From: Geobacillus genomosp. 3
Lineage (GTDB): Bacteria; Bacillota; Bacilli; Bacillales; Anoxybacillaceae
DNA: 64,000 nucleotides
NCBI RefSeq assembly: GCF_000445995.2
Contig: NC_022080.4
Location: forward strand, 1,674,001-1,738,000
Reading direction: 5' to 3'
Each line of letters opens with the position of its first letter. The stretch's first letter is position 1. Under the pieces are notes generated by a model. The model was not told where the DNA came from and searched no databases. It saw nothing but the letters and a program-made list of their open reading frames with translations. The position numbers were made by a program, and so were the translations under genes. Below, one piece after another: positions 60,367 to 64,000 of the stretch.

Positions 60367-62523
60367 TCACCGCTTCGGAAATTGAAACGACAACTTCTTC
60401 TCATTCCCGTCCCAGACAAGCGCAGCGTCAAACGTTTTCGCACCTTTCTTGAATCCTTTGATGACATTCGTCTTTCCTTGCGAAAGCAGTTTTTTCACAT
60501 TGGCCGTCGAAATCGATTTGCCGAGAATGCGTTTGGAAATCGTAAACGGGCATTTTGTTTTCGCGTACTGGTCGCAGCCGTACAACGTTCCTTTATCCAC
60601 AACCGTCCCGCCGCAAAGCGGACATGTTCCGACCTTTTCACCTGCCGTTTTTTTCGCCTTCCCCCGCTGAATCGAAGCGGTATCGAGTCCGCTGAATTTC
60701 CAGTTTGGCGCGGCGGCGATGGCGTCGGCGACCACTTTTTGCGCCAGCTTTTTCGCCTGTTCCATAAAGGCGGCTGATGAGGCGCTCCCTTCGCCGATTT
60801 CCTTTAAGCGCTGCTCCCATTTCGCCGTCATTTCCGGCGAGGCGAGAATCGTGCCGCCGAGCGCCTCGATCAACACTTTCGCCTTGTCAGTCGCGTACAC
60901 GAGGTTCTTTTTCACTTCAATGTACTTCCGCTCTTTCAGCATTGTAATGATGGCCGCCCTTGTCGCTTCCGTGCCGAGCCCTTCCGTTTTGGCCAGCACT
61001 TTTTCCAATTCCTCATCGTCCAAAAATTTTCCCGCCGTTTTCATCAAGGTGATGAGTTCACCCTCCGTATACCGTTTCGGCGGCTCGGTTTTCCCTGCTT
61101 TCACCTTTACAGCGGCCACCTTCCCCGCCTCGCCCTGCTCGAGCGGAGGCAGCACCGCATCTTTTTCCTCCTCATGCGGACGGATGACGGCGCGCCACCC
61201 CTCCTCGACGACCCGCCTTCCTTTCGAAACAAAGCGGGCCCGGCCATCAACGAGCGTTGCGACGGTCGTATAATCGATGACCGCCGCCTGGTGGTGGGCG
61301 GCGATCAGGCGGCGGACGACCAAATCGTACACCTTCCGCTCGTCGGCCGACAGCTTTTCTGGATCCGCTACTTGCTCAGTCGGGATAATGGCGTAATGGT
61401 CCGTTACCTTCTTCTCGTTAACATAACATTTATTATGTAAAATCGATGGCCGCGGCAACGGAAAATAAGAAGCGTACGCCGGAAACGCGGACAACTTTTG
61501 CAAAATCGCCGGGAACGTTTCCGCTTCCCCTTTCGTCACATGCATCGAATCAGAGCGCGGATACGAAACGATCCCTTTTTGGTAGAGCGATTGCAGCACA
61601 TCAAGCGTCTTTTTCGGTGAAAAGCGGTACAGCTTGTTCGCCGTCGCCTGCAATGTCGATAAGTTGAACAACAGCGGCGGCTGGAACGTTTTCCGTTCCG
61701 TGCGGACGTCGGCCACCTCCGCCGGTTTTTCTTGGCAAAAGGCAGCGATCCTTTTCGCCGTCTCCTCGTCCTTGAGACGCGTTTGACCGTTTTCGTCCGT
61801 CCATGTTCCCTCATAGCGCTTATCGCCGATGACAAACGAGGCGACGACTTCCCAAAACGGTTCAGGGCGAAACTGCTCAATTTCCCGCTCGCGCCGGACG
61901 ATCAAGGCCAATGTCGGCGTTTGCACGCGCCCGACGGAAAAGACGTCGTTCATCCCGCGTTCTTTCAGCAAGAGGCTGTACACGCGCGAGGCGTTCATGC
62001 CGACAAGCCAGTCGGCGCAGGCGCGGGCGTACGCTTCTTCATAGAGCGGCCGCGTCGTCTGCTCATCGAGCAGGCGGCGAAACCCTTCTTCAATCGCCTT
62101 CGGAGTCAACGATGACAGCCAAAGCCGCCTGATCGGCTTGCGGACGCCGCTCATCCGGATGATGTTGCGCACAATGAGCTCCCCTTCGCGCCCGGCGTCG
62201 CCGGCATGGATGATTTCCGTCACTTCCGGTTTTCGCAACAGTTCTTTGACCACATGAAACTGTTTCGCTTTTGCCTTCTCGATCTCATACTCGAACCGTT
62301 CCGGGATGATCGGCAGCGTGCTGAGCGTCCATCGCTTCCACTCCGACCGATACCGCTCAGGCGGGGCGAGCTGGAACAAATGCCCGATCGCCCATGTCAT
62401 ATACGCCCCGTCGGGAAACAAGTCATTCGGCAAAATTTCGATATAGCCTTGCCGTTTTTTCGTCCGAAAAATCGAGGCGAGCGTCGCCCCTTGGTCCGGT
62501 TTTTCCGCAATAATGACTTTCAT
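60367..62523 (-). CDS. topB: DNA topoisomerase III
   Basis: This 718-residue type IA enzyme starts at ATG 62523. The TOPRIM domain has IIAEKPDQGATLA and HAGDAGREGELI (acidic metal site). SVGRVQTPTLALIV is the family DNA-binding motif. The active tyrosine is in GIVSYPRSDSMH. A C-terminal zinc ribbon (CPLCGG, then CDQYAKTKCPF) and a short TopB-type tail complete it. It resolves linked DNA. Confidence 0.95.
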   Translation of the reverse strand: MKVIIAEKPDQGATLASIFRTKKRQGYIEILPNDLFPDGAYMTWAIGHLFQLAPPERYRSEWKRWTLSTLPIIPERFEYEIEKAKAKQFHVVKELLRKPEVTEIIHAGDAGREGELIVRNIIRMSGVRKPIRRLWLSSLTPKAIEEGFRRLLDEQTTRPLYEEAYARACADWLVGMNASRVYSLLLKERGMNDVFSVGRVQTPTLALIVRREREIEQFRPEPFWEVVASFVIGDKRYEGTWTDENGQTRLKDEETAKRIAAFCQEKPAEVADVRTERKTFQPPLLFNLSTLQATANKLYRFSPKKTLDVLQSLYQKGIVSYPRSDSMHVTKGEAETFPAILQKLSAFPAYASYFPLPRPSILHNKCYVNEKKVTDHYAIIPTEQVADPEKLSADERKVYDLVVRRLIAAHHQAAVIDYTTVATLVDGRARFVSKGRRVVEEGWRAVIRPHEEEKDAVLPPLEQGEAGKVAAVKVKAGKTEPPKRYTEGELITLMKTAGKFLDDEELEKVLAKTEGLGTEATRAAIITMLKERKYIEVKKNLVYATDKAKVLIEALGGTILASPEMTAKWEQRLKEIGEGSASSAAFMEQAKKLAQKVVADAIAAAPNWKFSGLDTASIQRGKAKKTAGEKVGTCPLCGGTVVDKGTLYGCDQYAKTKCPFTISKRILGKSISTANVKKLLSQGKTNVIKGFKKGAKTFDAALVWDGNEKKLSFQFPKR

Positions 62524-62535
62524 CGGCTTCTCCCC

Positions 62536-63426
62536 TTACGGCACATCATGCCCCATAGAGCTTTGCAAAATGGCGAACCATTGCGCGCGGGAAAGCGGGA
62601 GAGACAGCGCCCGCACCGCCCGCTCGATGCGTTCCCGTTTCCCCGAGCCGACAATCGGCATCATCCGCGCCGGATGAACGAGAAGCCACGCGTACAGCAC
62701 TTCGTCGATCGTCCCGGCACCGAGTTCCTCTTGCACTTGCTCAAGCGTCCCGCGCAGACGCACCGCCCGGTCATCGTCAGCGGAAAAAATCGCTCCACCG
62801 GCGAGCGGCGACCATACCATCGGCGGAACACGCTTCTCAAGACAAAGGTCAACGGTGCCGTCTTCGAGATTTTCAAGGCGGTACGCCGATACTTCGATTT
62901 GGTTTGTCACAAGCGGGAACGGCAAATACGACTGAAACATTTCCCACTGCGAACATTTAAAGTTCGAGACGCCGAAATAGCGCACTTTTCCGTCCTGTTT
63001 CAGCTTCAAAAACGCCTCGGCCACTTCTTCCGGGTTCATGAACGGATCCGGGCGATGAATAAGCAAGACGTCGATATAATCGGTGCGGAAATGGGCGAGC
63101 GACTGCTCGACGGAGGCGATGATATGGTCTTTGCTTGTATCGTACGATTTCATCCCGTACTTCGATGGCAGCTTAATGCCGCATTTTGTGACAAGTTCGA
63201 TTTGCCCGCGCAAGCTCGGCTTTAACGCCAACGCTTCGCCGAAGCGCGATTCGCACGTGTAGTTGCCATAAATATCGGCATGGTCAAACGTCGTAATGCC
63301 GCGCTCAAGACAAAATTCAATGAGCGACAGCAGCTGCTCGCGCGAGTATCCCCAATCCGCAAGCCGCCAACAGCCGTGAATGAGACGGGAAAACGTCAAA
63401 TCGTCTGCCAACTGAATTCGTTCCAT
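62536..63426 (-). CDS. Aldo/keto reductase (YdhF-like)
   Basis: The 296-residue protein starts at ATG 63426 with GGAAAG upstream. The AKR tetrad is visible: Asp in TFDHADIYGNYT, Tyr in that same motif, Lys in LVTKCGIKL and His in LLIHRPDPFMN. The C-terminal IVGSGKRERIERAV is the NADPH site. It is close to E. coli YdhF. Its stop is 12 bp from the topB start, so the two may be co-transcribed. Confidence 0.92.
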   Translation of the reverse strand: MERIQLADDLTFSRLIHGCWRLADWGYSREQLLSLIEFCLERGITTFDHADIYGNYTCESRFGEALALKPSLRGQIELVTKCGIKLPSKYGMKSYDTSKDHIIASVEQSLAHFRTDYIDVLLIHRPDPFMNPEEVAEAFLKLKQDGKVRYFGVSNFKCSQWEMFQSYLPFPLVTNQIEVSAYRLENLEDGTVDLCLEKRVPPMVWSPLAGGAIFSADDDRAVRLRGTLEQVQEELGAGTIDEVLYAWLLVHPARMMPIVGSGKRERIERAVRALSLPLSRAQWFAILQSSMGHDVP

Positions 63427-63512
63427 GATCGTCTTCCTTTCTTTTTTGGCTAAAATCGTCCCGTTTGCGCATACTACCGACAAGAGGAAAAAAACGGAAA
63501 GGACGTGATCCT

Positions 63513-64000
63513 ATGAAACGCTGGCTTCTTTCGTTCGCCGCTGTACTCCTTTTGGCCTCCCCCTGGCCGGCGGCAGCCGCCGAAATGGCATACGAATGGA
63601 ACCTGGCCGACATTTATCCATCCGAAGCCGAGTGGATGCGCGACTACAAGGCAGTGCAAAACGCGCTGCCGAAACTGGCGGCGTTTGAAAGTACACTTGA
63701 CGATGCCAAAACGATCGCCAAACTGTTCGCCCTAAACGAACAAACGGCCCGCAAGCTTGAAAAACTGTCGCTTTATGCCCATTTAAAACGCGATCTGAAC
63801 ATTGAAGACGAGGCGGCGGCCCGGCTCGGGGCGAAAGTGGAAGCGCTCGCCGCCCAATACGCGGCAAAAACAGCGTACATCGAGCCGGAACTGCTCGCCC
63901 TTCCGGAGCGGACGCTCGCCAAGCTGCAAAAAAGCAAGCTGCTCAAGCCGTATCGCTATTATTTCACCGAACTGCGGGAACAAAAGCCGCATACGCTCAC
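63513..64000 (+). CDS. Secreted oligoendopeptidase F-like peptidase, C-terminus cut by window edge
   Basis: ATG 63513 follows GGAAAGGA. The first ~22 residues ([23 protein letters not shown]) are a signal peptide, unusual because most PepF proteins are cytoplasmic. The following EWNLADIYPSEAEWMRDY, then ALNEQTARKLEKLSLYAHLKRDLN, is the PepF N-terminal domain. The HExxH zinc site lies beyond the window. About 162 residues are visible. Confidence 0.85.
   Translation, partial: MKRWLLSFAAVLLLASPWPAAAAEMAYEWNLADIYPSEAEWMRDYKAVQNALPKLAAFESTLDDAKTIAKLFALNEQTARKLEKLSLYAHLKRDLNIEDEAAARLGAKVEALAAQYAAKTAYIEPELLALPERTLAKLQKSKLLKPYRYYFTELREQKPHTL

Overview
The window reads as chromosome of a thermophilic Bacillaceae, most likely Geobacillus or a close relative. 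The reasons are a fairly GC-rich Bacillus-type gene content, strong AGGAGG-like ribosome binding sites, frequent GTG and TTG starts, Gram-positive sporulation genes, and Bacillus subtilis-like gene neighbourhoods (ypmP-Q-R-S with ilvA, dfrA-thyA-ypjP, brxA, bsaA-ypgR near metA). Species cannot be fixed from the sequence alone. No prophage, plasmid origin or CRISPR array was seen.

Region by region. 0-3.2 kb: an AarF-type kinase cut by the left edge, a phasin-like protein, a metallo-beta-lactamase-fold hydrolase and an HMA-like protein without cysteines. 3.3-4.4 kb: a minus-strand 5S rRNA plus seven tRNAs that sits directly behind an rrn-like tandem promoter with no 16S or 23S gene. 4.4-5.2 kb: a candidate type I toxin-antitoxin locus (29-residue holin-like peptide with a convergent antisense RNA) and a decayed GrpB-like gene. 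5.2-15.2 kb: membrane proteins, a DeoR-type regulator, a sulfite-oxidase-like enzyme, RibU behind an FMN riboswitch, threonine synthase, peptidase T and a secreted 5'-nucleotidase. 15.3-19.85 kb: a nested transposon island in which a decayed IS200/IS605 element is split by an IS1634-type element and an IS110-type element. 20-39.7 kb: housekeeping and metabolic genes (aldehyde dehydrogenase, OsmC, PlsY, RsmF-like methyltransferase, Sco1, IlvA, DHFR, ThyA, a PPEP-type secreted metalloprotease, bacilliredoxin, two DUF4183 proteins, a thiol peroxidase, MetA and small sporulation-type peptides).

39.75-57.9 kb is the dominant feature: about 18 kb of minus-strand genes that form one cobalamin operon behind a B12 riboswitch and an intrinsic terminator. 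In transcription order it holds a [2Fe-2S] ferredoxin (cbiW), the CbiMNQO cobalt importer, a small IS605-derived non-autonomous element, then cbiH60, cbiX, cbiJ, cbiC, cbiD, cbiET, cbiL, cbiF, cbiG, cbiA, cbiP, cobT, cobA and cobO. This is the early-cobalt-insertion (anaerobic-type) route from uroporphyrinogen III to adenosylated cobyric acid, laid out like the Bacillus megaterium cobI operon, with its own metal supply and nucleotide-loop gene cobT. CbiB, CobU, CobS and the aminopropanol enzymes are not here. 57.9-64 kb: an RraA-like protein, tRNA-Gln, a glycerophosphodiesterase, a GNAT protein, topoisomerase III, an aldo/keto reductase and the start of a secreted PepF-like peptidase.
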